From: Phlebiopsis flavidoalba
Lineage: Eukaryota; Basidiomycota; Agaricomycetes; Polyporales; Phanerochaetaceae
Reading direction: 5' to 3'
DNA length: 64,000 nt
Assembly: GCA_035772785.1 (NCBI GenBank)
Contig: JAOCPU010000049.1
Location: 1-64,000, forward strand
The position numbers and the translations under genes are program-made. The notes beneath the pieces were generated by a model. That model made no database searches. It worked only from the letters and a program-made list of their open reading frames with translations, and was not told the DNA's origin. Below are positions 33,661-44,537 of this stretch, piece by piece. Position 1 is the first letter of the stretch. Each line of letters opens with the position of its first letter.

Positions 33661-35398
33661 ATGTCCGCTGTGACAACGATCGCGAAGTTGCATAGGTCCT
33701 CTTAAAGAACTCGTGGGCACTGTCGCTGACGCGCACCACGGAAAGTCCGAGAAGGACAGGCGGAGGTCCACGGAATGGATTGAAAGGTTGCGACTGGCGA
33801 GGCCGTGAAGCCAGATAAAACCTTAAGGTGCACATGATTGTGCTTACATTCTTGATAGAAGCTGAGGACGCGTATAGGATCTGGAGGTCCAGCTTACGCC
33901 CAAGACGTATGTTGTGAGCAATTACTTCACCGCTGCGGGACATAGCTCTGTACGGCGCACTGCATCCCGTTCTGGTACGTCTATCCATTGTATAAGTCTT
34001 ACCCCAGGGGCGGGGGAGGGAGGGGGGGTCGCGGGAGGCTCAGATAGAGCCATATCCTCCAAGGCTCAGCTTCAAGCACCACAATTACCACAGTCACCCT
34101 GCTGGTCACGCGTTATTTCGAACCACATACAGAACCGACCCTCGCTGCGGGCATCTGCTGAAGCCCTTTGCCCCAGCATTTTCTCTCGTACCGTTTGATC
34201 TTGAGTCTGCGCCAAAGCTCGAACGTAAGGCCGACCCACCGAAGGAGGAAGAAGAAGGGCAAATGGCTGCCGAGGTTCCTTGGTCTTTTCCGGCTCCGGT
34301 GTCTCCCCCAGTAGAGAAAAAGGCAGGAAAGGAGAAGAAGGATAAAGGCCCCTGTTGCTGAACAGCCGAAGCCAAGGAAGTCGAGGCTGCCCCCGCCGGG
34401 AAAACGCAGAGAAGAAAGACAAAAAGGAGATAGAAGCCCGCGGAGGAGGGGTCTAGCCAAGAAAGGAGGAAACGCGAAGTGGCTGCAGCTGAAGATGCAG
34501 GGGAGCCTGTACCTTTTCTATGATTGACTTGCGTGTTGGACACATCGTCGATAGTGATGTGCGTTCAGTGAATGAGGCGTATGTTGCTCATACTATCAAC
34601 CGATCAGTCATGAAGCACCCGGACGCTGACGGACTCTACGTTGAGGCAAGATTTCGTTCCCTGTCTCTCGGCGCCTTTTTAACCGACCACCTCATGTAGC
34701 AAATTGACTTTGGAGAGGACACTGGGCCAAGAACCGTTGTCTCTGTGCCTTGTAAACACTACATACCTATTGAGCAAATTGCGTCGAAAGTATCTGGTTG
34801 GAGTGGTAATGTTTATCATCACTTCGTCGAAGCTGCATTTTTCTCACCGCAAATTTGTTAGTGCAATCTCAAGCCTGCAAAACATGAGGGGTGTCAAGAG
34901 TTTTGCCATGGTTCTCTGCGTACGCGTCAAGTTACTTCGCAAACACAGCTATGTGTTAAGATTATCCTTTGTGTATAGGCGACGTCGAAAGACGGAAAGG
35001 AGGCAGGGCATTGAGCTTTTTTTCTCATCCAACCTTTTCTTTTCTCTCTTTCTTTTTCCAAATCCGCCGGAAGTCAAAACCCGGCGATCGTGTCTTATTT
35101 TGAGGGGCCGACTTCGAAAGTAAGTCACATTTTGCTCAGATTATGTTCATTTTATGTATTGAACGCAAATTACAGATGCCACACCGCCACATACCAAAGT
35201 TCCTATCTTCCTCCCTCTTCCCCCAGCTCAATCCGAAAAAGAAGATCTTCGAAACGGTTCAGCCCGGCTTCACCACGTTGGAGTCACGCGAGGCGGCTCT
35301 CCTGGGTCAAGTCCTGCGACGAACAGCACCACATCGCATTCGCACCTCGCGTGGAGTTTGTCTTCGCACCGACACTGATTGGTGCTTCTTTGTCATAA
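33661..35398 (+). CDS. ARC1: Arc1/AIMP1-type tRNA-binding aminoacylation cofactor
   Basis: A cytosolic cofactor that binds tRNA and holds aminoacyl-tRNA synthetases (Glu and Met types in yeast). The start MSAVTTIAKLHR (33661) opens a GST-C-like domain, with TPKTYVVSNYFTAA-type coding and YGALHPVL after shifts (about 33890-33975). A Lys/Glu/Ala/Pro-rich linker follows (34200-34510). The C-terminal EMAP-II-like OB fold reads MIDLRVGHIVDSD, HPDADGLYVE joined to QIDFGEDTGPRTVV, KYLVGV joined to CNLKPANMRGVKSFAMVLC, then YFEGP and APTLIGASLS at the stop (35396-35398). Introns include 34646-34699, which begins GC, and others near 34807-34861, 34919-34978 and 35119-35174. Frameshifts are frequent. 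Confidence 0.93.
34646..34699 (+). other. GC-AG intron in ARC1
   Basis: The flanking protein (LYVE joined to QIDFGED) fits exactly if the intron begins GCAAG and ends TGTAG. GC-AG introns are a known minority class. A misread GT is possible at this sequence quality. Confidence 0.55.
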
Positions 35399-35913
35399 AT
35401 TAATATCACTCAATGTGTATCACAAACGCCACCGTGTTGAACTCGAGCTGCGCCCCATGAGGTTAAATGTGGCTCCCGAACCCATACCTCTCATGCGGGC
35501 TTCGTCTTATCGTTGGTGTATTATTGACTTGACCCTCAGATAATTCAATTTGTGGCGTTGAAGGCACGAAATTCGTACGTCGCGCATCTATCGTCGGTCA
35601 GATACTGAAGGAAGCTTGGGCGAGCGGTGTCGTCTGTAAACATATAGTACCTGTCATAAGTACATGCCGGGTAGAAAAAACACGTCCAGTGAAAGTTTAA
35701 AAAAGCGTCAAACTTGGTGTGCTATATGTGAGACTCCGGCGATCGCATCTTATGCCTATGCCATTCATAATCTTCGTTGACTGGACCTGCCATAAAAGAG
35801 CGGGTCTTCTCCATTTGTGGGATGGAGGGCGGGGTTTCTGTCACGCTGTCACGCCGACTGGACGCGGAACAGTACGCGCGCTTTGGTTCTCTTCAAGCTC
35901 TTCAACCGTTCTA

Positions 35914-36640
35914 ATGCTCACCCAGGCCAGGGCTCAACGCTGCCCTGCGCAGCTTCAGCACTACAGCATGCTGCAGAGCTAACTTCATCTCCAACGTTGG
36001 CAAGCATGCCAATTACAATCCCTGGACTCCATCACTCTCGAACGAACACCCGTCGGTGCCACCGTAACTGGTCCGCTCGGCACAACCACAGGTCAGTTTT
36101 TTGCCTTTCCCGGAGTTCGTCCAGCTCGACTTCCTAAGAACCACAGACGGTACACGTCTCAGTCGAGGACCGCTTTGTCAAGACGACAGCGGTCAATATG
36201 GGGCAGGACCAGGACACTACTCTCGAACGCAATCGTTGGCCTCACGGAAGGCTTCACGGTTGCCCATGCACCTCGTCGGAGTCGGCTACCGCGCCGCGCT
36301 GGAGGACGATCCTATGGGCAAGCGGCCAGGGTGGACAGGGGCAGAGGCTTAATATGAAGCTGGGGTTTCTCGCATCCCGTGTACGTTCCCGTACCCGACA
36401 ACATCAAGATTGAAGTTGCCTCGCCAACAAAAAAATAATGGCGACTTGTACGGACAAGCAGGTGCTGGGATTATTTACCTCCAGTGTGAGGAAATGGCGG
36501 CCGCCAGAGCCGTATAAGGGCAAGGTGTGTCATTTCTCGTCTTTGTAGGCGAAGGTGCTGAGGCTCAAGCGCGTCTGTCGCATAGGGTTATCATTGTCGG
36601 AGACGAGAGAGTTGAAGATTAAAAAGCTCAGAAGAAGTAG
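35914..36640 (+). CDS. MRPL6: Mitochondrial large-subunit ribosomal protein uL6m
   Basis: A structural protein of the mitochondrial large ribosomal subunit. The start MLTQARAL runs into a basic, Ser-rich presequence (RSFSTTACCR in the corrected frame), typical of mitochondrial import. The first uL6 repeat shows SNVGK, SITLERTPVGATVTGPLGTT and VEDRFVKTT. The second shows TRTLLSNAIVGLTEGFTV, LVGVGYRAALEDDPMGKR and the block SHPVYVPVPDNIKIEVASPT. The C-terminal signature is VRKWRPPEPYKGKG, as in bacterial L6 (RPPEPYKGKG), followed by an intron of about 61 bases and a lysine-rich end near 36640. At least five indels break the frame. It follows ARC1 on the same strand by about 500 bases. Confidence 0.9.
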
Positions 36641-37455
36641 ACTATCGCTTTCTTCTTCGTTGTTACGGCTATGTCTATCCGCTACTCCTACATCTTTCTG
36701 CAGGCTGAATGCACCGTTTGTACCCCAACGGATGAATTGGATATCTCTCGTCGGTGAGAGATGTAACGCTGTGAAACGTTTGCCGTGTCCTGGTGGCAAC
36801 GGAAGTTGTAGGACGGTTTGTGAGACGTTTCGTCATATCTCTGTTCAGCCATCCTAAATTCACGCCGGGCCATAGAGCCATCTTGAAGCACTGTGACGAA
36901 GCTGTGACCAGGAGACAGTCACACGCGAATTGAGTTTTGAGGCCGGGGAGGGGGGGTCTGGGCCACCTCCTCGTTCCTCCTCTCATCTTCGCTCGTGAGC
37001 AGCACGCGTTTGAACCTGCTGACCGTTTCCCTAGACCTGTTCTTTAGACTCACGGCGTTTCGCCGAGTCGGCACCTAACCATCAGTGATACAACAGGTGC
37101 GGCAAGTCTCGTCCTATAAAAACCCCCGTGGCGTTTAGCTCTCATCCAAGCTTACCCCCTTACCATGTGGTAGGGTGGAAACTAGCACACATACACACAG
37201 CTGTAGCAAGCCTTCCATTCATCCTTAAATTTCTGACACGGTAACATCTGTGTCTTTGCAACCTCTGGACACATGCCTGGCTCGGGCTCCGTTTGAGCGA
37301 CATTATCAGACGGAGACTGTCCACCCACGGATTCCTTCTCATGTACACCACGTGTTGTCTCGAGTAGCGTGGTACATCCGCTGACCATTCAACTTTTTAG
37401 CATAAACATGTGGTAACCTAGGCGATAACTGTACCGCCCACCAACCAACAGTGCC

Positions 37456-37456
<1 letters not shown>
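36641..37456. other. No supported gene
   Basis: Minus-strand frames at 36675-36986 (103 codons) and 37160-37388 are unassigned. The second contains a small Cys-rich end (FKDEWKACYSCVYVC). Nothing more is seen before the C60 tract. Confidence 0.35.

Positions 37457-37516
<60 letters not shown>
37457..37516. repeat. C60 homopolymer tract
   Basis: Sixty consecutive C on the plus strand, the longest homopolymer in the window. It lies about 70 bases upstream of the next plus-strand gene. As poly-C/poly-G it could form i-motif and G-quadruplex structures, or it may be an assembly or sequencing artefact. The length should not be trusted. Confidence 0.95.
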
Positions 37517-37588
37517 ACATTACACGGGGTGTAACAAGAAACGACGCACCACCCAGCAGCAAAACTATAGAAGGCGAGCACGTGGATT

Positions 37589-38340
37589 ATGACGATATAC
37601 CACCGTCTGGGTATCTTCGACGATGCGGACGACGAGGATGCGCGCAGCTTTCTCGCGTTCTCAAAAAGACTTGAACGCATGGCTGCTCTTTGTGCGTCCC
37701 TTGGCCCCTATGTTACCGTACTGCGTTAATAAATTGCGCTTACAGTCTGCTTTTCCCTCGGCCTTTGGTCGCGTCACGTCTTTTAACATCTCTTTCGCCA
37801 TCCCACCTTTTAACGAAAGCACACCCACGAAGCAGCTCTTGACAGCTCAGCTTTACGAATATCTTCGTGAGGCCTCTGAGGGGGTTTCTGTGCAGAGCTC
37901 CGACCGGACCTCCTTAACCTTACACACCTCATCCTAGGCGCAGAAGAGCCCATGCTCGCTCGAGAAATGAGCGACGTCTGGGTACCTGCGCTGTGCCACT
38001 TCAGCCTCGCCCTCGCGCTCATCGGCGCGATGTTGACGGCTACAAATCAAGCAGCAAATGATGTCGTGCACACTGTCCGTGTTCCCCCTTCTCCCGGCGG
38101 ACCCTACCACACCCGCGCGCTCTACGCGCAGCCGCAGTGCTAATTTTCACTGAATTCAATTCCAAAGTCGCGGAAGTGAAACCGTGCACAAGACGAGGAT
38201 GTGCCCAGCGCGTCGTTCCGCCGATTATGTATGGCGCTCTTTGGGAGTTTTGCGTGCGGTGTCCTCGTCAAGCTCGGGACGATCGCGTATTTTCAGTTTT
38301 TCTGACCTATAGATCTTGCGGGATGCCTGTAAGGGGCTGA
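37589..38340 (+). CDS. Unassigned, conserved-looking protein
   Basis: From MTIYHRLGIFDDADDEDARS (37589) the readings continue SFLAFSKRLERMAALCASLG, then after an intron ending near 37744 SAFPSAFGRVTSFNISFAIP and PFNESTPTKQ. These are followed by LLTAQLYEYLREASEGVSVQ, LILGAEEPMLARE and ALCHFSLALALIGAMLTATN. A last part from 38137 has CTRRGCAQRVVPPIMYGALW and FCVRC, a possible four-Cys zinc site (Cx4Cx13Cx2C). Sequence character and intron sites support a real gene, but I cannot name the family, and the last part may belong to another gene. Confidence 0.5.
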
Positions 38341-38639
38341 TGTTGTCTGACACTGTAGTTGCCATGACCGCAGACGATGGACATAGCCCGCTTCGCATCT
38401 CCCATATTCGTTTCTCACTCAGTTTTCAACATTTTGCGCAACATGCTCGTTCATGTGCCTTCTGTAGGCAGATTCTTGTACGATCACCAGTGTATTTGTG
38501 TTCTTAACATATCCTCCCTCCCACTCGTGGAGTAGATAAAGTGTAATATTTGACGGTTAGGTTACAGAAGATCCTGTTCACCAGATGTAAGGAATGAGAC
38601 GAGAGGTAACCTTCGTCTTATATGTCGCATATTGAGGAC

Positions 38640-39500
38640 CTTTTGGTCAGGTCGCTCTCCGTGACACGTTCCTGCAGAATGCATTAGATTTGTTGGGAAA
38701 AAAATCTATTTGACAAAGCTCACTTCGTGTGGGATTTGAACGGCGAGATAAAGCAAGGAGAGGGCTGCGGTCGCTAATGGGATGAAAAGAGAGTTTCCAC
38801 CACATGAGGGCGTACGAGAGTTGGCCAAGAACAGTTGCCCTGCATTGTATGAGTTCTCTGTATACGGAAGAACCAGCCTGAGAATACATACGCCGCCATG
38901 GGATGCCGAATTACACTATAGGGGCCCTCTTCGGGGATAGTGGGGTTCGCGCGCCCACCGCGCCCTGTATTTTATGCGTTCAGCAGCCGACACCGGTATA
39001 AAGCTGCGGACTTCTTTTGACTCACAGCTGCGTGAATCTGTTGCCTGACGCGCTTCAAGAGAAAGAGGATTCCGTAGTTGGCCACACAAGCACCCCGTCT
39101 TTGAGCATGGCAAACTTGCCAACGGTGAGGTCTGGGTACGGCAATGTCCAGTTTGCTGAACCACTCTGGCTGGTCCAAACGATAGTACGCGGTGCCAACG
39201 AGGTATACAGCAGGCGTGACGATGATGGCCGCATGAACAACGGGCGAGAGAAGCTTAACGAGGAGAGGCGTTGGTGGACGCTGGCCGATGTTGTGCGTGT
39301 CACCGTGGGGTGCAGGTACGCCTGTATCATTGCTTGCTCTTGGCATGCAGACGACGACGGTGGGATTGAGAGTGGCCTTTGAAGCCGCGGTAGACTCCGG
39401 CGAAGGTGGTTAGCCAAACGATGCCCTCGACACCCTGGTTGTGCGAGAGGGGGCTCTTGCGGAGCAGCTCGTGTACGTCAAATCCTGCGAGGTAGACCAT
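38640..39500 (-). CDS. Possible isoprenylcysteine-methyltransferase-like membrane protein
   Basis: Reading from MVYLAGFDVHELLRK (39500), segments include LLVKLLSPVVHAAIIVTPAV and YLVGTAYYRLDQPEWFSKLD. After shifts come RGPYSVIRHPM, then LSLLYLAVQIPHEVSFVK (about 38780-38710). The GPYSVIRHP motif and the following hydrophobic segments with a PHE near the end recall the ICMT/PEMT family of small membrane methyltransferases, where GPY..VRHP binds the cofactor. The expected C-terminal tail is not legible. The family call is tentative, and the first 120 bases may belong to another exon arrangement. Confidence 0.42.
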
Positions 39501-40004
39501 CCTGGTGAGTGTACAGAGACAAGTAGAGGAGATTATACGTGGTCGTTACGTTGATTTTGAATTTCGGAGACAGCGTCTGGACAGCGGCCAGCGCGAACTG
39601 GCCGCCATCAGTCGCCTTTGGTGCGCAGTGACGTCGGTGATCGGGTTAAGGGTCAAACAAAGGGATTACACAACGTCAGCGTCGTGCGTCAGCGGCGTTG
39701 GTAGGGCACACGCGGACATGCCCTCATCGAGCACGTTGTCAATGATCCATCCTCGAGACGCTCGGCAAGAATTACACGCCTGTCATGCCAGTCTTGTCCC
39801 TGCCCATCCGCCTGAATCCGCCCAGGGTGCGCACTCACCTCCTTTCATCTGCTTACACCACCATACATTGAGTCTCAAGCATCAGCATACTCAAACCCTC
39901 TATACCATTCCAGACGGACAAACTCAGGTACAGGTGTGCATTCCTTGGACCCTACTCACTGTGCGAGCACGCTAATGAGTACAGACATCCTAGCTTGAAC
40001 AACC

Positions 40005-41603
40005 ATGTCACCCAGGGACGAATCTGCCCTTTTGAAACAGTTCCGTAGGAACTCACCCGAGAGGACCTATTGCACGAAGGCGACTCCATTGGAACGGACG
40101 ACGCTACTCTCTTGTGTGTATCCGTGCCCTGTTACACCATACCGTGCTTATACGCTACTAGGCGTTTTCTCGCGGGGGCGCGACAACTAAATCTGAAAAA
40201 TGCCAAGGTAATGTGGAAGAATTGCTACGACTGGAGGAGACCGCAGAAGGAGTTGGTATAGATGAACTCTACAGACGGATAGATCCTTTCGACGTATGTC
40301 TCAACCTCTTCCGCTATATCAGGCTAGTCTCACATTAGACGAAGTATCCAGAGCGAAATCACGTATTTCAGTTTTGGCCCCTGTTCTTCCACAAGGTAGG
40401 CTATTAATTGTATATGTGTAATACAGACATTGAACTAGTTCTCAGACGGATAAGAAAGGGCGACCTCTCAATATTCACCACTTTGGCCGTATCAACACGA
40501 CCGAGCTCTACAAGGGGAATCTCTCCAGAGTAAATTCTGGGAATCCTTCCTCGTCAACGCCGAATCTCTCACTCGTGAAGTCTTGCCTGCCGCTGCATGT
40601 GCTTCAGGCAAACACATAGATGGCACCTTTGTCATAGTTTGATTTGAAGGGCTTCGGGTAAGTCTACTACGATGTCGTTACGCTCCACACAAATATAATC
40701 ATAACTTGCTCCAGCACAGGACAATTTTGGCAGATGAAGCACCTCGCAAGGGGCGCATTTCAGGTGTCGCAGACTATTTCCCCGAGACGTACGTCATTTA
40801 TCCCGTATCGACCCCATCCCTCTCTGAAACATGTAGCCACAGTATGGCGCCAGCTCGCGATTGTCAACGCTCCTTCGTCGTTTACGGCAATCTGGGCTAG
40901 TCATGCGCCCCTGGCTCGCCAAGGAAACCGTCGCAAAAGTGTCCGTCCTCGGCTCAAAACTACCAGTCCGCGCTCCTCGAGCTCGTTGACAAGGAGAACA
41001 ACCTAGACCTGGCAACATTGGCGGAACATAGCACCTGTGAGGATTGCACGAACCATTTGAGGGGTACGAGGAGCACTTTTGGGCAAAGGGCACGGCGTGG
41101 CGGAGATGGGTCCGGTGTGCATTCGAGCAGCGCGGTGGGGGCCCGTGGCTGGTCGGGAGAGATCAGCGGCGCGAGGCGTGGTTGAAGGGCGAGAGGACGA
41201 GCATCGCGCTGCCAGCCAGGAGGAGCTGGAGAAATTCACCGAGGGGAAGAAAGATGCCGCGGAGCCCCAATCTCAACCGGTCAGCCAGGAACCAGCATCA
41301 ACCCCCGCGAGTGGCGGCGACGCACCCAAAGGCGCGTCCCAGTCAGCTATTGTACCCGAAACTCGCCGGCGAGATGCGGGATGAAGAGTTCTTCGACGCC
41401 CCTCCGGCGTCCGCGGACATCCTTGCGGCCGCGGAAAAAACAGCTCAGAAGATGCGTCGGCTGGCCCATCGACGCCTGCAAGCATTATCCGACGCTGTGC
41501 AGCAACAGCTGTCACAAGTTCACCATCTCGGACGCTGAACACGACTCGGTGCGGACTCACTCCTGAGCAATCGGCTCAGCTTGTTGACAGAGAAGCATCC
41601 TGA
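40005..41603 (+). CDS. SEC14: Sec14-type phosphatidylinositol/phosphatidylcholine transfer protein
   Basis: A CRAL-TRIO lipid-transfer protein acting at Golgi membranes. From the start at 40005 the CRAL-TRIO N-domain reads LLHEGDSIGTDDATLL and RFL-AR with LNLKNAKVMWKNCYDWRR. Then DELYRRIDPFD and the lipid-binding domain follow: RPLNIHHFGRI, FWESFLVNAESLTREVLPAA, QMKHLARGAFQVSQ, AIVNAPSSFTAIWA, TVAKVSVLGSNYQSALLELV and NHLRGYEEHFWAKG-like coding near 41050-41090. A tail of about 150 residues, rich in Glu, Ala and Pro, follows (QEELEKFTEGKKDAAEPQSQ) with DEEFFDAPPASADILAAAEK. This tail is longer than in yeast Sec14. Introns near 40209, 40295 and 40396 are likely. The stop at 41601 is one choice of frame. 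Confidence 0.92.
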
Positions 41604-41925
41604 GACGAGGCAGGTGCAGAGCGGTGATTTGCACAAGGAGGTACAGGCTGCTGGCTTAAGCCCACATTTGGGCCCTGAGGTTACACTGGCGTGGTTGGTA
41701 CCGGTGTTTTTGTGTTATGAGATTCTATCATCGTTGTAATTCTGTCTGCTAGCATTATGTAGAGATCAGCAAATGTATCCTCCGTGTACAATAGTCCAGG
41801 TCTTGTTGTCAGCAGTTTTGCATGATCCCTGTTTGCAGAAGAGAAAGGATTCCGTGTTGTGAATTAACTATGCGAGGACCCAGTTGGAATTACAGGATGG
41901 ACAAACGATTGTAAGTACGCCGAGT
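41604..41925. other. 3' flank of SEC14, nothing seen
   Basis: Presumed 3' untranslated and intergenic sequence. No open frame or repeat is seen before the LTR-like repeat. Confidence 0.5.
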
Positions 41926-42169
41926 TGGAACCCTGCTGGCCGAGCGGGAACACTGGCGCTGACGCGCGCGGTCGGACTCGGGGCTCGCTCGTTATTGGGA
42001 CCGCGAGGCGCTCTATTCGACTACGAGACTAGCTGAGAGTATGTACATAACGAGGCCGGTGGTGGTAGACTAGTGAAAACGAGACGACGACGAGGAGCAG
42101 AAGGAACACGGACACGCTTACGTAAGTGTCCGGGCTGGATCGAGTAAGTCTGCTCGAAGCAGGCTTACA
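41926..42169. repeat. LTR-like direct repeat, left copy
   Basis: This 244-base block begins TGGAACCCTGCTGGCCGAGC and ends GGCTTACA, so it has the TG...CA ends of an LTR. It is repeated in direct orientation at 44158-44418. Near its right end lie two near-perfect palindromes: GGACACGCTTACGTAAGTGT (42110-42129, extending to 42131) and GTAAGTCTGCTCGAAGC, continuing into AGGCTTAC (42144-42168). The copies differ mostly by one-base indels. Confidence 0.8.
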
Positions 42170-44157
42170 CACTCCCCCAACCTTTAAAACATTGAAGTGT
42201 GAAAAGAAAAGAACAACTACAGAAAGGTTCCAGTCACTAAACGGCCCGAAGGTTTGTCCAGAGAAGGTAACAAAAAAACCGCAGTCAACGTCCATTTTCA
42301 AAAAGAGAAATTAAACAGTCCGCAAATGACAAGTCCCAATGCTCCGACGGCCCGAAGTGCCCTGAGAGAAGAACCAAATCACAAGCACAAAGGTCAATTC
42401 CCTGAGGCCAAATGAAGTAAAGATCAAGAAGAAAACGACAGCAATGCGACAGTTTCAAAAAAAAGTGCAATAGAGAACTCATCTGCAAAACAGCAATAAA
42501 CCTCCTTAGGACCGTTCCGATCCGAGTCGTGTCGTCTCGGGGCTGTAAAAACACAGCTGTGGCAGGGGGCTGTCCTCGGAGACATGAAATGTCACTCCAA
42601 AGCAGCAAGCACGTGGATCGGCATCATCCCAGGGTCCCATCGTTCGTCCAACTTGTCCGACATGCGAATGCCGACCGCAACCGAGGCCGGACGACTGGGA
42701 CAGCGCGGCATATATACTGTAGACTGGATGATCGGGGAGGCGGCAGAAGATTTGCGAGGCCCGAGAATACCACGAGACTTGTCACCACGGACAGTCACGC
42801 AGAGTCATGCACGCCGGGGAACTCCAGTCCCTCAGGAGAGCCAGTTGGGTGGATGACGAAAGTGAAAAACAACCCTTCACAGTCCCCGGAGGTGCCCTGA
42901 CATTTCTGCATCGCCGAGAGTGCGGTGTATGTGATACAGAGATTGTGTGTTAAACATCCGAGTGAGAAGCAGGTCAACAAGACTGGAGGAGGCGTCCTCC
43001 GACAAGCTGAGGACGAGAGGGAGTTGCACGAGCACCAAACGCGCCTTCGCTCCGTCTTCTACCATGGATGCCCCACGTAGAGGACAGGGTCTATTGATGA
43101 GCACTGTCGACCCTTGACTTCATGAAGCCTGAAGTCGGGAATTGGTCTAAGACGCGTACGACGGAGGCGGGGAGCACAGACGAAAAGGATTATGGTGTCT
43201 TCAACAATGGTGTCACGAGATGGCATAAAATACGCCGTACCAGCGCTAACCAGGTTTTGTTGCGTGCTGCCTGCAACCGAGGGCGACGTAAGTCAGGAAA
43301 AGGGTCTGGGAGCCTTGGACGAATGGCCGTAGGAAACTCCTCGGAGAGCCTGCAAACTCCGCCAGTTGGAAGCCATGAAACGCTCGCATAGAGCCGCTGC
43401 GTGAAGGTCCTTCCATGACAAGAGTCCTTTGAGCTCAGCACGGTTGTGCCGCCGCGCCACCCAGGCGCAACGGAAGGCGCATCCAGCTTGAGACCAGGCC
43501 TGCAAAAATCTTTCGTCTTGACACGTATATGGTTCTCACCGGTAAGGTCCCCGTCCCTCGTAGCCCTCGAAGGCGTCTTCACAGCAGCGCTGCTAGTTCC
43601 ATGTCTTGAAAGCAGCAGTACGAGAGTGCACTGCCATCAGGCGGAGCCTGAGTAGTCGGCGAAGCATGAGAGCTTCATCCCAAGAGCCTTGGTCTCTTTG
43701 ACCCCAGGAACAGACTTCTTCTCGTGCGGGGCCGATCGCGAGAGCCAGAGCGAGACTGGCCACTGGTCAAGGGTTCTCGGGGTCCTGCTCTCGAGATGGT
43801 GGCGAAGGAGGTCTTGCTCGGCGAACTTCAGGACCGGAGGTTGGCGTGGAGGGGAGATTTCGAGTTGGAGTGGCAGATGAGGGGCGAGGGATGGTGCTGG
43901 GATTGGAAGTGGTGGGTGTATGCGCACCTGAGGCCCGGCGTGCAGTGTCCTGCAGAGACAGTGCGGTCTCACGGCTTGCGGCGCGTCGGGTCCAGCCAGA
44001 GCGCCGAATGAAATCGGCAGGTCCTGCGCAGTGGGCAGTTTTTTGCGTAAGGTGTCGAACCGAGGGAGCGTCCTGGTTGTCCAGCGCGAGGGAGTGAGTT
44101 GGGTAGGAGGGAAAACAACGAGAGCAGAGCGATGAGCGGTAGACAATAAAAAAAAAG
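42170..44157. mobile_element. Interior between the LTR-like repeats, no recognisable pol
   Basis: About 2 kb between two direct repeats. Open frames up to 169 codons occur on the minus strand (43637-44146) and up to 89 on the plus strand, but none shows gag, protease, integrase, reverse transcriptase or RNase H motifs. The right end has a run A9-G directly before the right repeat, which could be a polypurine tract for a plus-strand element. The left end, read on the minus strand, also gives a purine-rich GGTTGGGGGAGTG next to the left repeat. Orientation is therefore open. It may be a non-autonomous LTR element. Confidence 0.5.
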
Positions 44158-44418
44158 TGGAACCCTGCTGGCCGAGCGGGGAACACTGGCGCTGAGCGGC
44201 GCGGGTCGTAACTCGGGCTCGGTTATATGGGACTCGGGAAGCGGCTCTGATTCGACTTACGAGACTAGCTGAGAGATAATGTACAACAACGAGGCGGTGG
44301 TGGTAGAACTATTGAAAACCGAGAACGACGACCGAGGAGCAGAAGGAACACCTCACGACGTGCTTACGGTACTTGTCCGGGGCTGGAATCGCGTAAGTCT
44401 GCTTCGAAGCGGCTTACA
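44158..44418. repeat. LTR-like direct repeat, right copy
   Basis: The 261-base partner of the repeat at 41926-42169, with the same TG start and CTTACA end and the same second palindrome (44393-44417, core GCTTCGAAGC). I see no clear 5-bp target duplication: the left outer flank is CGAGT and the right is CGGAA. It is possible that the true LTR runs on to about 44530 past a TATAAAA box and that the left copy is truncated. Confidence 0.8.
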
Positions 44419-44447
44419 CGGAAGTACTGCGCTTATTTGTAGACGCC

Positions 44448-44454
44448 TATAAAA
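44448..44454 (+). promoter_or_regulatory. TATAAAA box downstream of the right repeat
   Basis: A good TATA box 30 bases past the right LTR-like copy. It could serve the LTR if that extends further, or a gene to the right. Confidence 0.35.
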
Positions 44455-44537
44455 TGGGTGGTGAACGTCATTTATCCCTGTACACTCGGTGTCCTGAGCA
44501 ATACACCTCCACGCCATCCAGCGTGCAGTCATTTCTC

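Noticed and set aside
37339..37680. Minus-strand glycine-rich frame across the C60 tract
   Set aside because: The poly-Gly comes from the homopolymer alone; the rest overlaps the better supported plus-strand gene.
38710..38785. tRNA-like T-loop (GTTCAAATCCC on the minus strand)
   Set aside because: The surrounding bases do not fold into acceptor, D and anticodon arms, and the same bases encode the LLYLAVQIPHEVSFVK segment of the membrane protein.
43637..44146. 169-codon minus-strand frame in the LTR-like interior as a gag gene
   Set aside because: No gag or zinc-knuckle motif; it competes with open frames on the other strand in GC-rich DNA.
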